Assembly: GCA_030562195.1 (NCBI GenBank)
Contig: CM060202.1
Span: 14,012,001-14,076,000 of the forward strand
From: Nipponacmea schrenckii
Taxonomy: Eukaryota; Mollusca; Gastropoda; Lottiidae
Reading direction: 5' to 3'
DNA: 64,000 nucleotides
The notes beneath the pieces were generated by a model. The model was not told the DNA's origin, ran no database searches, and was given only the letters and a program-made list of their open reading frames with translations. The position numbers and the translations under genes are program-made. Numbering within the stretch: position 1 is the stretch's first letter; every line of letters starts with the position of its first letter. This document shows, piece by piece, positions 63,759 to 64,000 of this stretch.

Positions 63759-64000
63759 GTAAATTTATTCTAGAGAAATTGTAATAATCTAGTGGGAGAC
63801 TTGACAGGTCTGTGAGATGGAAGCTTGTTCTTCGAAGGTTTAGGGTTCATATAGGCTACTTTCTGATTTTTTAACCCTGTATCTCTCTTTGCAGTGATGT
63901 AAGTTGTATTTCAAAGACAGAAACTGGGATATGGCATTAATAGCCCATGGCTATCAATTGTAGTCAAAAACTATGCTCTGAACCTTATAAACTTAATACA

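Overview
The window is animal nuclear DNA: AT-rich and intron-rich, with strict GT/AG splice sites. It is most likely from a mollusc, probably a bivalve. The protein genes alone only say 'invertebrate animal'. The mollusc call rests on several copies of a repeat built like the bivalve 'pearl' / Helentron-associated (HINE) elements: a palindromic head, a GTCC-type microsatellite, tandem core modules of roughly 160 bp, and a tail hairpin. The species cannot be named from this sequence.

Layout. 1-893 is the right part of a HINE-like repeat, and 894-3960 is unassigned upstream DNA. 3961-19725 (+) is a complete copper-transporting P1B-type ATPase gene (ATP7A/ATP7B family). I reconstructed 21 coding exons whose phases all join, giving 1462 residues. 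19726 to about 21200 is its likely 3' UTR. 21200-23530 is a short intergenic stretch holding a possible galectin-like exon or relic. From about 23540 to beyond the window end lies a second plus-strand gene, an ARHGEF17-type Rho guanine-nucleotide exchange factor. It has a proposed 5' UTR exon ending at 23612, a second UTR exon at 27739, a 628-codon first coding exon, five DH-domain exons and seven further exons that end inside the gene. 1052 codons are visible.

The copper ATPase has all catalytic hallmarks (TGES, CPC, DKTGT, SEHP, TGDN, GDGVND), eight predicted membrane segments and a C-terminal di-leucine signal. It carries seven N-terminal GMTCxxC copper-binding domains, against six in the human proteins. 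Hand comparison suggests that domains 2-3 and 4-5 arose by duplication of a two-domain block. Intron 6 also contains a decayed second copy of exon 6, which encodes most of domain 7, inside a local duplication.

Much of the rest is intron: introns of 4.1, 9.5, 11.5 and 5.2 kb in the RhoGEF gene and 4.8 kb in the ATPase gene. These hold three minisatellites (35, 28 and 45 bp units, the 28-bp array with a 335-bp higher-order duplication), five HINE-like copies or fragments, small inverted repeats and one imperfect hairpin of pre-miRNA size. The two main genes have no obvious shared function: one is copper export or loading in the secretory pathway, the other Rho GTPase activation at the actin cytoskeleton. 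I see no prokaryotic, viral or CRISPR features.
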